A DNA stretch of 64,000 bases from Planctomyces sp. GTDB lineage: Bacteria > Planctomycetota > Planctomycetia > Planctomycetales > Planctomycetaceae. The translations under genes and the position numbers were made by a program. The DNA is taken from positions 1 through 64,000 of the forward strand of contig SYJG01000319.1 in NCBI GenBank assembly GCA_005798445.1, in the 5' to 3' direction. The notes under the pieces were generated by a model. That model saw only the letters and a program-made list of their open reading frames with translations, did not search any database and was not told where the DNA came from. Positions 39,765 to 48,984 of the stretch are shown in pieces; position 1 is the stretch's first letter; each line of letters begins with the position of its first letter.

Positions 39765-41288
39765 ATGCGACGATTCAGCCAAAACGCGGGATGGATTCTG
39801 GGGATCATCGGAGTCATCTGTTTGGCGATCAATCTTTTGGACGTTCTGCCTCGGCGTGCCGTCACCGCCGCACCGACGGCAGCCGACGCGAGACAGTTGT
39901 CGGCCATCTTCCGCGAAATCTCGCACCAAGCGTTGCCGAGCATCGTCGCGATCGAAACGAAGGGCAAAGCGGCGGCGATGAGTGGTCTTGATCCCGATGA
40001 CGAAGACAATCCGCTCAATGATCTGTTCCGCCAACATCCTCAGTTCCGTGAATTTTTTCGCGATCGGCCTCGGCAGCGGGAAACTCCGCGATCACGCGGC
40101 ATGGGTTCGGGATTCGTCATCGACGAAGCGGGCGTCATTTTGACCAACAGCCATGTGGTGCGCGGTGCGGACGAAGTCAAAGTCCGAACATCGGACGGTC
40201 GCGACTACGTCGTCTCCGAAATCAAGACGGACGAAACTGCGGATATCGCCGTCCTGCGAATCAAAGACGCGAAAGGGTTGAAGGCCCTCCGATTCGGAGA
40301 CAGCGATACCGCTGAAGTCGGCGATTGGGTTCTGGCTGTTGGCAATCCATACGACGTCGGCATGACAGTCACCGCTGGGATCATCAGCGCAAAGAGCCGT
40401 GGCCCGAACATCGCCCGCCGCGAAGATTTCCTGCAAACCGACGCCGCGATCAATCCCGGCAACAGTGGTGGCCCGTTGCTAAACCTCAACGGCGAAGTCA
40501 TCGGCATCAACACGGCCATCAGCAGCCGCAGCGGTGGTTCCGAAGGGATTGGCTTCGCGATCCCGGTCAACATGGTCAAGTGGATCAGCCAACAACTGCT
40601 GACTCACGGTAAAGTCCGCCGAGCGTACCTCGGCATCCAGATTCAGCCACTTACGTCCGCGCTCGCGAAGACGTTCAAGCTGCAAGAGGTCGAAGGGGCG
40701 CTCATCACGCGTGTCAGCAAGGACTCGCCTGCCGCCGACGCCAAGCTGCAAGAGGACGACGTCATCTTGGAACTCGATGGCAAAAAAGTCTCGAACACAC
40801 AGACCCTGCAACTGGTCGTCGAGAGATTAGAAGTCGGTAAGACCTACAAAGCGTTGATTGTCCGTGATGGTGAGACGATGGGTATCCCCGTGACTGTTCG
40901 CGAGATGCCCGAAGGTTTTCTTGCAGGCGGCAATCGTCCGAGCCTCAACGGCGGACGGGGACGAGGTCAGAACCAAACGCCGAAGGAAGAATCCTTCAAT
41001 CCGCTCGGCCTGCAAGTCAAAGAACTGACTGCGGAGATCGCGAAGGAACTTGGCTACGAAGAAACGCCCACCGGCGTTGTCGTCACTCGCATCGATCCGA
41101 ACGGCGTGGCTTCCGAAGCCGGCATCACAGTCGGCCAAGTCATCGAGAAAGTCGGCAACAAAAAGATCGCCTCGCTCAAGGAATTGGACGAGGCTCTGAA
41201 GTCGGCGTCGTTGAAAGACGGTGTCCGCCTTCTCGTCAGCAGCCCAACCGGCAAGCAATCCGTCGTCGTGCAGAGCGACGGCAAGTAG
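39765..41288 (+). CDS. HtrA/Deg-type serine protease with two PDZ domains
   Basis: GSGFVIDEAGVILTNSHVV (His), TADIAVLRI (Asp), INPGNSGGPLLNLNGEVIGINTAI (Ser), two C-terminal PDZ domains. Confidence 0.95.
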   Translation: MRRFSQNAGWILGIIGVICLAINLLDVLPRRAVTAAPTAADARQLSAIFREISHQALPSIVAIETKGKAAAMSGLDPDDEDNPLNDLFRQHPQFREFFRDRPRQRETPRSRGMGSGFVIDEAGVILTNSHVVRGADEVKVRTSDGRDYVVSEIKTDETADIAVLRIKDAKGLKALRFGDSDTAEVGDWVLAVGNPYDVGMTVTAGIISAKSRGPNIARREDFLQTDAAINPGNSGGPLLNLNGEVIGINTAISSRSGGSEGIGFAIPVNMVKWISQQLLTHGKVRRAYLGIQIQPLTSALAKTFKLQEVEGALITRVSKDSPAADAKLQEDDVILELDGKKVSNTQTLQLVVERLEVGKTYKALIVRDGETMGIPVTVREMPEGFLAGGNRPSLNGGRGRGQNQTPKEESFNPLGLQVKELTAEIAKELGYEETPTGVVVTRIDPNGVASEAGITVGQVIEKVGNKKIASLKELDEALKSASLKDGVRLLVSSPTGKQSVVVQSDGK

Positions 41289-41420
41289 TGGTTCTCGATT
41301 TTCTTGTCCTCCATTTTCAGCCCTCCATTTTCAGCCCTCCATTTTTCGCTAGCCGCCTTCGCTCACTCCAGAGAACGGCTGGCTGGCGGAAAATGAAGGG
41401 CGAAATATCGGACAAGAGAC

Positions 41421-42841
41421 TCACAGCAAACCCGGCACAGGTTCGGATTGCTCGACCAACGACATCACCTCGCGAGGCACACCACGAGCCAGCCGCAATG
41501 CGGCGACGTCGAACAGCGTGTGAATCACCGTGCCGAGCAGATGCGACGTCGTCAGCGGTTCGCTGAGCGGCACGTCGTTCTTGCGAGCCGCTTGGCCGAT
41601 GACTTGGCCCATCTTCAGTCCACCGCCTGCGATGGCGAGCGTGCTGAGGTTCGACCAGTGATCGCGGCCGCCGTTCTTGTTGATCTTCGGAGTGCGTCCG
41701 AAGTCGCCGGTGATGATGAGCAGCACTTTCTCGCTCAACCCGCGAGCGGCCACGTCTTCCATAAACGCCGAGACCGCTTGATCGACCGGCCGAGCATCTC
41801 CATGCCGGCGACGATGCCGGGATTGTTGCCGTCCGCGTGCATATCCCAGCCGGCCGAATGGACAGTTACGAACTGGCAACCCGACTCGACCAACCGCCGA
41901 GCGGTCAACATGTGTTGGCCAAGCAACGACGAGCGAAACGACTTCTTGCCGACTTGAATGTGGCTCGTGTCGTACCGCTCGACCAACCGGCGATTCACTT
42001 TTGACAGATCAAACGCTCCCGCCGCGCTCCCCAAAATTACGTCGAACGCCTGCTGCGTGAACCGATCGGCACTGTCGAGCACCTGCAACTCGTCCGCCTC
42101 GGACTTCAGTTGGTCGAGCGAAGCCAACAACTCGAGTCGATTGTCGAGCCGCCCTCGCGGGATATTGAGCCGCATGTTGCGCACCGCGTCGGTCTTGCCG
42201 CTCGGATTGAACGGTCCGAACGCCGCACCCAGCGAATTCGGCTCGGAACCATTTTCGACGCGAGTCCGTTCGTTGCGATACTGCGGATCGACCTCGTCCG
42301 TATTGAGCAACGTGAAACTCGGCATCCCGGTGCGTGGATGATTCGCTCCCGCCAATCGCGAACAAACCGATCCCATGCTGAACCCGGTCTTCCGCTTGCC
42401 GACCGGGTCGGTCCCGCCCGTCAGCATGTGAACGATGGCCTCGACGTGCCCCGTAAGCGGATGCTGCAAGCTTCGCACCACCGCCATCTCGTGAGCGTGC
42501 CGCGCGAGCTGTGGAAATGTCCCGCCGAAAGTCACTCCCGGCAGCGAACTCGTCACCTCGCCGGTCATGCTGCTGTACGGAGCCGGCGCGTCCATGTTCG
42601 GATTGAACGTCTCGATGTGCGACGCTCCCCCGGAGAGAAACAACAGTACGATCGACTTGTCGCGGACAAAGCTCGGCCGCCCAGAATTGCCCACACCAAC
42701 CGTTTCCGCCATCGCCGCCTGCTGCCGCAACCACCACGGCAACGACAGTCCGCCGAGAGCCAACGTACCAGCCTGCACGAAGTCTCGGCGCGAAAGACCG
42801 TCACACGATGGCTGGCCGCGATGATCGAGCAGAGTCAGCAT
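41421..42841 (-). pseudogene. DUF1501 gene interrupted by a frameshift near 41790
   Basis: The N-terminal part (41735..42841) reads GMEMLGRSIKRSRRLWKTWPLAG-stop. The +1 frame (41421..41879) continues VDQAVSAFMEDVAARGLSEKVLLIITGDFGRTPKINKNGGRDHW. Confidence 0.85.
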
Positions 42842-42854
42842 TCGGTGGCACTTC

Positions 42855-42946
42855 CGTTCGTAGTTCCGCCTTCAGGCGGGCGTCATTGTGCGGTCGATCC
42901 GCCTTGCTCGTCCAGTAGGAACCACCTGAAGGCGGAACTACGAACG
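42855..42946. repeat. Inverted repeat between two DUF1501 genes
   Basis: CGTTCGTAGTTCCGCCTTCAGGCGG (42855-42879) vs reverse complement 42922-42946. Confidence 0.9.
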
Positions 42947-42949
42947 AAG

Positions 42950-44482
42950 TCACGCCAGCACATCGTGCAGCACTCTCGCCTTCTCGACACCTGTCAACCG
43001 CGAGTCCAGGCCTTGGTGTTTGACGCTGAAGCGTTCGTGGTCGATACCGAGTTGGTGCAACATCGTGGCGTGGAGGTCGCGGACGTGGACGACGTTCTCG
43101 ACGGAGTTGTATCCGAGTTCGTCGGTCGCTCCGTGAGTCAGGCCGCCGCGCACTCCGCCGCCGGCTAGCCACATCGAGAAGGCTTTGATGTGATGATCGC
43201 GGCCGGGGCCGCCTTTGCCTTGGAACATCGGCGTGCGGCCGAACTCGCCACCCCAGATGATCAGCGTCTCGTCGAGCATCCCGCGCTGTTTGAGGTCGGT
43301 CAGCAAGGCCCACGCCGGCTGGTCGGTCAAGCCGCAGCAGATATTCATGTAGCGGACCAAGTCGCCGTGATGGTCCCAGTCGCGGTGATAAAGCTGAATG
43401 AACCGCACGCCCCGCTCGGCCATGCGTCTCGCGAGCAAACAATTCGACGCGAACGATCCGTCGCCGGGCTTCGCACCGTACATGTCCAGCGTCGCCTGCG
43501 TCTCGCCGGAGAGGTCCATCAACTCCGGCACAGATGACTGCATCTTGAAGGCGAGTTCGTAAGCCGCGATCCGCGCCGTAACCTCAGCGTCTGGCGAGCC
43601 GGCGGGCGTTAGCCCCCGGACAATTTCCGAATTGGCAACATCGTTGGCCACTCGCGACCCGTCCGGGGGCTGACGCCCACCGGCTCGCCTGTCGAACGCG
43701 CCAGCGCGATGTTCATCCAATTTTCGAATCGCATCGACCAATCGCCGCTGCTGAGCCATCGAGACACCCGCCGGGTTGCCGACATAATGCACCGGATCAC
43801 CAGCCGACTCGAATGGCACGCCTTGGAATTGGCTCGGCAGAAATCCCGCCGCCCACATCCGCGACGAGATCGGCTGCGGGTTGCGGCCTCCCTCGCTGGT
43901 GAGCACCACGAAGCCAGGCAGATCCTCCGCCTCGCTGCCGAGTCCGTAGTTGATCCACGAGCCCATTGATGGCCGGCCGTTGATCGCCGTGCCGGTGTTC
44001 ATGAACGTGTGAGCCGGATCGTGATTGATCTGCTCGGTGACCATCGAGCGGAGGATGCAGATGTCATCCGCCATCTTGCCGTGCCACGGCAGAAAATCGC
44101 TGATGACCTGCCCGCTCTCGCCATGCTTGCGGAACCCGATCAGCGGCCCCTGACACGTCAGCTTCTGCCCCTGCAACTGAGCAATCGGCTGCCCCTTCGT
44201 AAACGACTCCGGCATCGCCTGCCCGTGCATCTTCGCCAGCACCGGTTTTTCATCGAACGTCTCCAAATGCGAAGGACCACCAGACATGTAGAGGTAGATG
44301 ACCCGCTTCACCCGCGCCCGATGATGCGGCAACGGCCGCTGCTCGCCCACCGAGTTTGCCGCCCGCCCCTCGCGAGCAGTCAATGCCGACAACGCCGCCG
44401 AACCGAGACTGACTCCGGCCGAGTTGAGAAACGTGCGGCGGTGGATTTGCGCAGCAGTTGTCGATTGAATGTTCATAGTCAC
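42950..44482 (-). CDS. DUF1501 domain-containing protein
   Basis: IHRRTFLNSAGVSLGSAALSAL leader, YMSGGPSHLETFDEKP, GGEFGRTPMFQGKGGPGRDHH. Contains a palindromic insertion at 43593-43689. Confidence 0.93.
   Translation of the reverse strand: MTMNIQSTTAAQIHRRTFLNSAGVSLGSAALSALTAREGRAANSVGEQRPLPHHRARVKRVIYLYMSGGPSHLETFDEKPVLAKMHGQAMPESFTKGQPIAQLQGQKLTCQGPLIGFRKHGESGQVISDFLPWHGKMADDICILRSMVTEQINHDPAHTFMNTGTAINGRPSMGSWINYGLGSEAEDLPGFVVLTSEGGRNPQPISSRMWAAGFLPSQFQGVPFESAGDPVHYVGNPAGVSMAQQRRLVDAIRKLDEHRAGAFDRRAGGRQPPDGSRVANDVANSEIVRGLTPAGSPDAEVTARIAAYELAFKMQSSVPELMDLSGETQATLDMYGAKPGDGSFASNCLLARRMAERGVRFIQLYHRDWDHHGDLVRYMNICCGLTDQPAWALLTDLKQRGMLDETLIIWGGEFGRTPMFQGKGGPGRDHHIKAFSMWLAGGGVRGGLTHGATDELGYNSVENVVHVRDLHATMLHQLGIDHERFSVKHQGLDSRLTGVEKARVLHDVLA
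43593..43689. repeat. Palindromic element, family A, inside the DUF1501 CDS
   Basis: GGCGAGCCGGCGGGCGTTAGCCCCCGGAC (43593-43621) vs 43661-43689, 2 mismatches. Confidence 0.93.
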
Positions 44483-44505
44483 GTCGCGTCGTTTGGGAGG
44501 CCGTT

Positions 44506-44925
44506 ATGGGATACGAAGTTCACATCACACGAAAAAAAGAATGGTCGGACGAAGACGGACCAACGATTTCACTGGATGAGTGGAAAGCGTTCGTCGGCAG
44601 CGATCCAGAAATGTGTTTGGACGGCTTCGCTGAAGCACAAGTTGATGGTGGAACTCTCCGAGTTGAAAGCGAAGGGCTGGCCGTTTGGACTGCGTATTCC
44701 GAGCACGGAAAAAACGGAAACATGGCGTGGTTCAATTTCTTTGAGGGCGACGTGTCCGTAAAGAATCCTGATCCAGAGATATTGCAAAAAATGTGGGTGA
44801 TCGCCGAAAAGCTTGGAGCCAAAGTTCAAGGTGACGAAGGCGAAGTCTATGACTCGTCTGGTCAATCCGACGAGTCGCCGACGTTTGATTCTCCGGCCAA
44901 AAAGCCTTGGTGGAAATTCTGGTGA
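44506..44925 (+). CDS. Conserved hypothetical protein
   Basis: MGYEVHITRKKEWSDEDGPTISLDEWKAFVGSDPEM...KKPWWKFW. Confidence 0.75.
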   Translation: MGYEVHITRKKEWSDEDGPTISLDEWKAFVGSDPEMCLDGFAEAQVDGGTLRVESEGLAVWTAYSEHGKNGNMAWFNFFEGDVSVKNPDPEILQKMWVIAEKLGAKVQGDEGEVYDSSGQSDESPTFDSPAKKPWWKFW

Positions 44926-44938
44926 CTTCGTCCTGAAT

Positions 44939-47449
44939 CTATTGCCGCGTCGTCGTCTCACTCAAATTCAAAAGTGCTCGCGCGACGGCCGTCCAAGCGG
45001 CAAGTTCATGGTCTGGGACGTCGCTTGCAGGCGGAGTCAGGCCGGTCGCGAGTAACTTTTGAGCGGCCGATTCATCTCGCGAATAATCGGTTCGAGCATC
45101 GGCCAGCAAACTCAGCAGCAACGATTGTTCGGCCTCGTCGGGCGGACGCGACGTGGCGAGGCGGAAGGCGAAGGTGATGCACGACTCGTCGGTGTTACCT
45201 CCTTCTTTCAGAATGCGAGCGGCGAAGGCTTTGGCGGCTTCGACGAACGTGGGATCGTTGAGCAACGCCAGCGCGGCGAGAGGCGTGTTCGAGCGCGGCC
45301 GCTGCGCCGTGCATTCTTCACGGCGAGGAGCGTCGAACGCCTTGAACATCGGATGCAGGTATTGCCGCTGCCAATGCACATACACGCCTCGCCGCCATTG
45401 CTTCGAGTCTTTGTCGGCCGCGTAATCTCGCTTCGGAAAGTTGAGGTACTTGTAGTAGCCAGCCGGCTGATACGGCCGCACGCTCGGCCCGCCGACTTCG
45501 TGGACCAGCAGGCCGCTGATCGACAGCGCGTTGTCGCGGATGAATTCGGCGGGGAGGCGGAATCGATTCTGTCGCGCGAACAGACGATTGCTGAGATCGA
45601 TTGCAGCGGTCCCCTCTCCCTCGGGGAGAGGGCTAGGGTGAGGGATGCGAAGGCCGTTTGACGTTGTTTTGTTTCGGTCAGTCGGCAAACGAGAGTCAAT
45701 CGCCGCTCGTCCCTCACCCGGCCTTCGGCCACCCTCTCCCGAAGGGAGAGGGGACAGGTTGGACGTCAAACGATAGACGCGGCTTGTTGCGATCAGTTTC
45801 AAAACGTGCTTCACGTTCCAGCCGCTATCGACGAACTCATGCGCCAGGCGGTCGAGCAACTCTGGATGATCGGGCGGTTGGCCTTGAGCACCGAAATCTT
45901 CCAGTGACCGACACAAGTCCTCCCCAAACATCAGCATCCAAAAGCGATTGACCATGACTCGCGCGGTCAACAAACCGACGCCGTTCTTGGAATCAGTCAG
46001 CCAGCGAGCGAGATCCAGTCGAGTCGCATTTCGATCGCCGTTGTCGAGCCGGCCGAGAAACTCCGGAACAGCGGGAGCCACGATCGGACCTGTGTCATCG
46101 AGCCAGTTGCCGCGAGGAAGAATCCGAATCTCACGCGGTTCGATTGCGGACGAAATCATTGTCAGCCGAGCACCTTTCTCGAATTCGGTCCGTTCTTCGG
46201 CGGTCATCTTCTCCGCGCGAGCACGCTCTCGCTGTGTGAGGACTCGAAGCTCAGGAGCACGCACCGTCGGCGACTGATCGCTTCCCTTCTTGAGATGAGC
46301 CGCTTCATCAAGGTCCGCGAAGAATGCGGCCAGCGAATAAAAATCCTTCGCCGTGTACGGATCGAACTTGTGGTTGTGGCACTGAGCACAGCCGACCGTT
46401 CCACCGAGCCACACGCCCGACAGATTGCGAACGCGGTCGGCGGCGTACATCGCCAGATATTCCTTGGCCTGCACGCCACCCTCGTGAGACGTTTGCAACA
46501 GGCGGTTGTAGCCGGAGGCGATCAGCAGGTCGGTGTCATCAGCACGACGCGCCAGCGAGTGGTCGGTTTGCGGCTCCAATTTACCCTCGACCACTCGCTG
46601 GCGCGTCGTGCTGTTATTGGCAACCAACAGATCCCCCGCCAACTGCGCCTGCGTGAATTGATCAAACGGCATGTTTTCGATGAAGGCGTCGATGACCCAA
46701 TCGCGGTACGGCGAGATGTGATGCTCTTGATCGCCGTGATACCCGACCGTGTCGGCGTAGCGGACGAGATCCAACCACCACACGGCCATCCGCTCGCCGA
46801 AGGCATCGCTGGCGAGAAACTGATCCACCTGCCGTTCCCAAACTCGCGCGTCTTTCTCGCGGAGAAGCTCATCGACCTCGGCGAGTGACGGTGGCAAGCC
46901 GCGCAGGTCGAAGCTCAACCGGCGAAGCAGCGTAATTCGATCGGCATCCGATGCGGGTTTGAGCTGCTCCTGCTCCAGCCGAGCCAGGACGAATCGGTCG
47001 ATCCAATTTGCGGGCCAGCTCTCGTCAGAGACTCGCGGTGGATCGTGTTTGACCGGAGCGACGTAGGCCCAGTGAGTCGCCCACTTCGCGTCTTGCTCGA
47101 CCCAGCGTCGTAGCGTTGCGATCTCGGCGGCAGTGAGCGACTTGCCCGATTTCGCGGGGGGCATCTGCTCGTCCGGGTCTGTCGAGAGGATGCGTCGAAT
47201 CAACTCGCTTTCGTTCGGCTTGCCCGCGACGACGACTGGTTTGGCTCCCGGCTTCGGAGCTTGATCGAGCCGCAAGTCCGCTTCGCGATGTTTGTCGTCC
47301 GGGCCGTGGCAGAAGAAACACTTGTCCGACAGGATTGGCCGCACGTCGCGATTGAAGTCGAGTTTCTCGGTCGCTGCGGTGACATTCGCGGTAGCTACCA
47401 AGATCAGAACTGGCAGGGAACAGCCGCGAACGGACATCGGACACCTCAA
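44939..47449 (-). CDS. DUF1549/DUF1553 (PSD1-type) cytochrome-like protein
   Basis: NRDVRPILSDKCFFCHGPDDKHREADLRLD, GTVGCAQCHNHKFDPYTAKDFYSLAAFFADL, MVNRFWMLMFGEDLC. Contains two palindromic insertions. Confidence 0.93.
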   Translation of the reverse strand: MRCPMSVRGCSLPVLILVATANVTAATEKLDFNRDVRPILSDKCFFCHGPDDKHREADLRLDQAPKPGAKPVVVAGKPNESELIRRILSTDPDEQMPPAKSGKSLTAAEIATLRRWVEQDAKWATHWAYVAPVKHDPPRVSDESWPANWIDRFVLARLEQEQLKPASDADRITLLRRLSFDLRGLPPSLAEVDELLREKDARVWERQVDQFLASDAFGERMAVWWLDLVRYADTVGYHGDQEHHISPYRDWVIDAFIENMPFDQFTQAQLAGDLLVANNSTTRQRVVEGKLEPQTDHSLARRADDTDLLIASGYNRLLQTSHEGGVQAKEYLAMYAADRVRNLSGVWLGGTVGCAQCHNHKFDPYTAKDFYSLAAFFADLDEAAHLKKGSDQSPTVRAPELRVLTQRERARAEKMTAEERTEFEKGARLTMISSAIEPREIRILPRGNWLDDTGPIVAPAVPEFLGRLDNGDRNATRLDLARWLTDSKNGVGLLTARVMVNRFWMLMFGEDLCRSLEDFGAQGQPPDHPELLDRLAHEFVDSGWNVKHVLKLIATSRVYRLTSNLSPLPSGEGGRRPGEGRAAIDSRLPTDRNKTTSNGLRIPHPSPLPEGEGTAAIDLSNRLFARQNRFRLPAEFIRDNALSISGLLVHEVGGPSVRPYQPAGYYKYLNFPKRDYAADKDSKQWRRGVYVHWQRQYLHPMFKAFDAPRREECTAQRPRSNTPLAALALLNDPTFVEAAKAFAARILKEGGNTDESCITFAFRLATSRPPDEAEQSLLLSLLADARTDYSRDESAAQKLLATGLTPPASDVPDHELAAWTAVARALLNLSETTTRQ
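45611..45754. repeat. CCCTCTCCC/GGGAGAGGG palindromic element inside the PSD1 CDS
   Basis: CCCCTCTCCCTCGGGGAGAGGGCTAGGGTGAGGGA and an inverted copy about 65 nt later. Encodes SPLPSGEGGRRPGEG...PHPSPLPEGEG. Confidence 0.93.
46540..46613. repeat. Palindromic element, family C, inside the PSD1 CDS
   Basis: CAGCACGACGCGCCAGCGAGTGGTCG (46540-46565) vs perfect reverse complement 46588-46613. Confidence 0.95.
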
Positions 47450-48888
47450 GGGGAATCGAGTCTCAACAATTTCCGGATGCGTTGCAGTCGCGACCGACCG
47501 GAGGCATCAAGCTCTCCGCTGACGGCATGCGCATCGAGCGGTTTGAGTGTACCATCTCGCGCCGACAGGCGAATCGCATCCGCTAGTTCTGCGTCGGCCG
47601 AGAGTTCGCGAACGAAATCGCGCCGCGCCGCCAGAGTCTCCAGCGGATTCGACTTGAGCACCTCTTTCAGCCGCTTCTCATCGACGTCCAGAGAGCGGCA
47701 GCTCATCTCGTACCCCCAAGGAAACGCCTGGCCCGCTTCAAACTCCCACGCGGTCTTGTTCGCCGCGACAAGTTCGCCGGAGGTCTCGACGATCAACCCC
47801 GGCATCGTCATCGAGTGATGAAAGTACTCCGGGATATTGAAGGCTCCGAACTCACCACAAATTCGTCGAGCCACTTTCCACGTCCGTTCGCCGAACGCCC
47901 GATCGCCGCCGTAGCGCTCCTCCTTGATGCGGTTCGACAGGACGTCCAGCGGCGATTCTTTTTCGGCGTCACGATCCTCCGGGCGATCCGCCAAGTCCAG
48001 CCAGATCAGAATTTCGAGCGTCTTCGATTTATCGAGTGGCTCGCCGTCACGCCGTCGAATCAGTTCGGGCAACTTGTCCGCCGCGAATTTCTTGACGGCA
48101 TTCTCGACACGAGAATCGTCGAAAAAATTCTCCCCAGGTTCCGGCAGTTTCAAACCGCGCCGAGCACACAGCTCGACGAGCCGCCGTTGGGCATCTCGCT
48201 CGTGCTGCGGGAGGTTGTCGCGATGCGTGCCGCGTTCAGCGGCCCATTCGTAAAACAGGTCCACCAGATCCTCGAACCACGGAAAACCGTCGTCGTGCAG
48301 CCACGTTTTTAAACGGGACAGATCGTGACTCTCCTTCAGCCGCTGTGTCAAAACCTCCAGGCCGAATTCGGTCAACAGATCGAACAGTTCGCGACGCGCG
48401 CGACGCATGTCGTCCAGCCGCACGATGTCATTGAGCCGCTCGCTCCAGCGATGCTCGACGACGAATCCGTAATCGATCCGCTCATGCCGTCGCGTTAGTT
48501 TCGCCGAACGTTTCTCGCCGACATCGACCTCGCGCGCGAAATGCTCCGGTAGCTTCGCAACCGAATCGAATCGGCCCCAGGCGGCGAAGTAGACCGGAGT
48601 CTTCGCGGCTCCATCCGCATTCTTTTCCGGTTCAGCCCGGATCGGCAAATCTCGGATCGAGCCGATCCAGTGATCCTCGCGGATTTCACCCGCCCAAGTC
48701 GTCTGCTGCCACAATTCCCGAGACTGTGCGGGCTCCGGAGTTTCGCTTTGCGGCTGATAAATGGCACGCTCGACGCTGCCATCCGAGTGCAGTGTCGTCT
48801 CGCTGCGGAATTCATGAACGCCACATCCGACAAGCACGAGGCCAGCGAATGAGGCCATCACCAAGTCACGCCAACATCGCTCCCGCAT
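47446..48888 (-). CDS. Putative lipoprotein, hypothetical
   Basis: MASFAGLVLVGCGVHEFRSETTLHSDGSVERAIYQP lipobox. Its stop overlaps the PSD1 start by 4 nt. Confidence 0.7.
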   Translation of the reverse strand: MRERCWRDLVMASFAGLVLVGCGVHEFRSETTLHSDGSVERAIYQPQSETPEPAQSRELWQQTTWAGEIREDHWIGSIRDLPIRAEPEKNADGAAKTPVYFAAWGRFDSVAKLPEHFAREVDVGEKRSAKLTRRHERIDYGFVVEHRWSERLNDIVRLDDMRRARRELFDLLTEFGLEVLTQRLKESHDLSRLKTWLHDDGFPWFEDLVDLFYEWAAERGTHRDNLPQHERDAQRRLVELCARRGLKLPEPGENFFDDSRVENAVKKFAADKLPELIRRRDGEPLDKSKTLEILIWLDLADRPEDRDAEKESPLDVLSNRIKEERYGGDRAFGERTWKVARRICGEFGAFNIPEYFHHSMTMPGLIVETSGELVAANKTAWEFEAGQAFPWGYEMSCRSLDVDEKRLKEVLKSNPLETLAARRDFVRELSADAELADAIRLSARDGTLKPLDAHAVSGELDASGRSRLQRIRKLLRLDSP

Positions 48889-48984
48889 GGGTTGCTCCTC
48901 GCGCGGAACAGCGCAACTCCAAGAGCCCGCGAGGTTCGCGAAAATTCCCTCGCGAGCGGAGTTTCGCGATCGTGTGGCCTCGAC

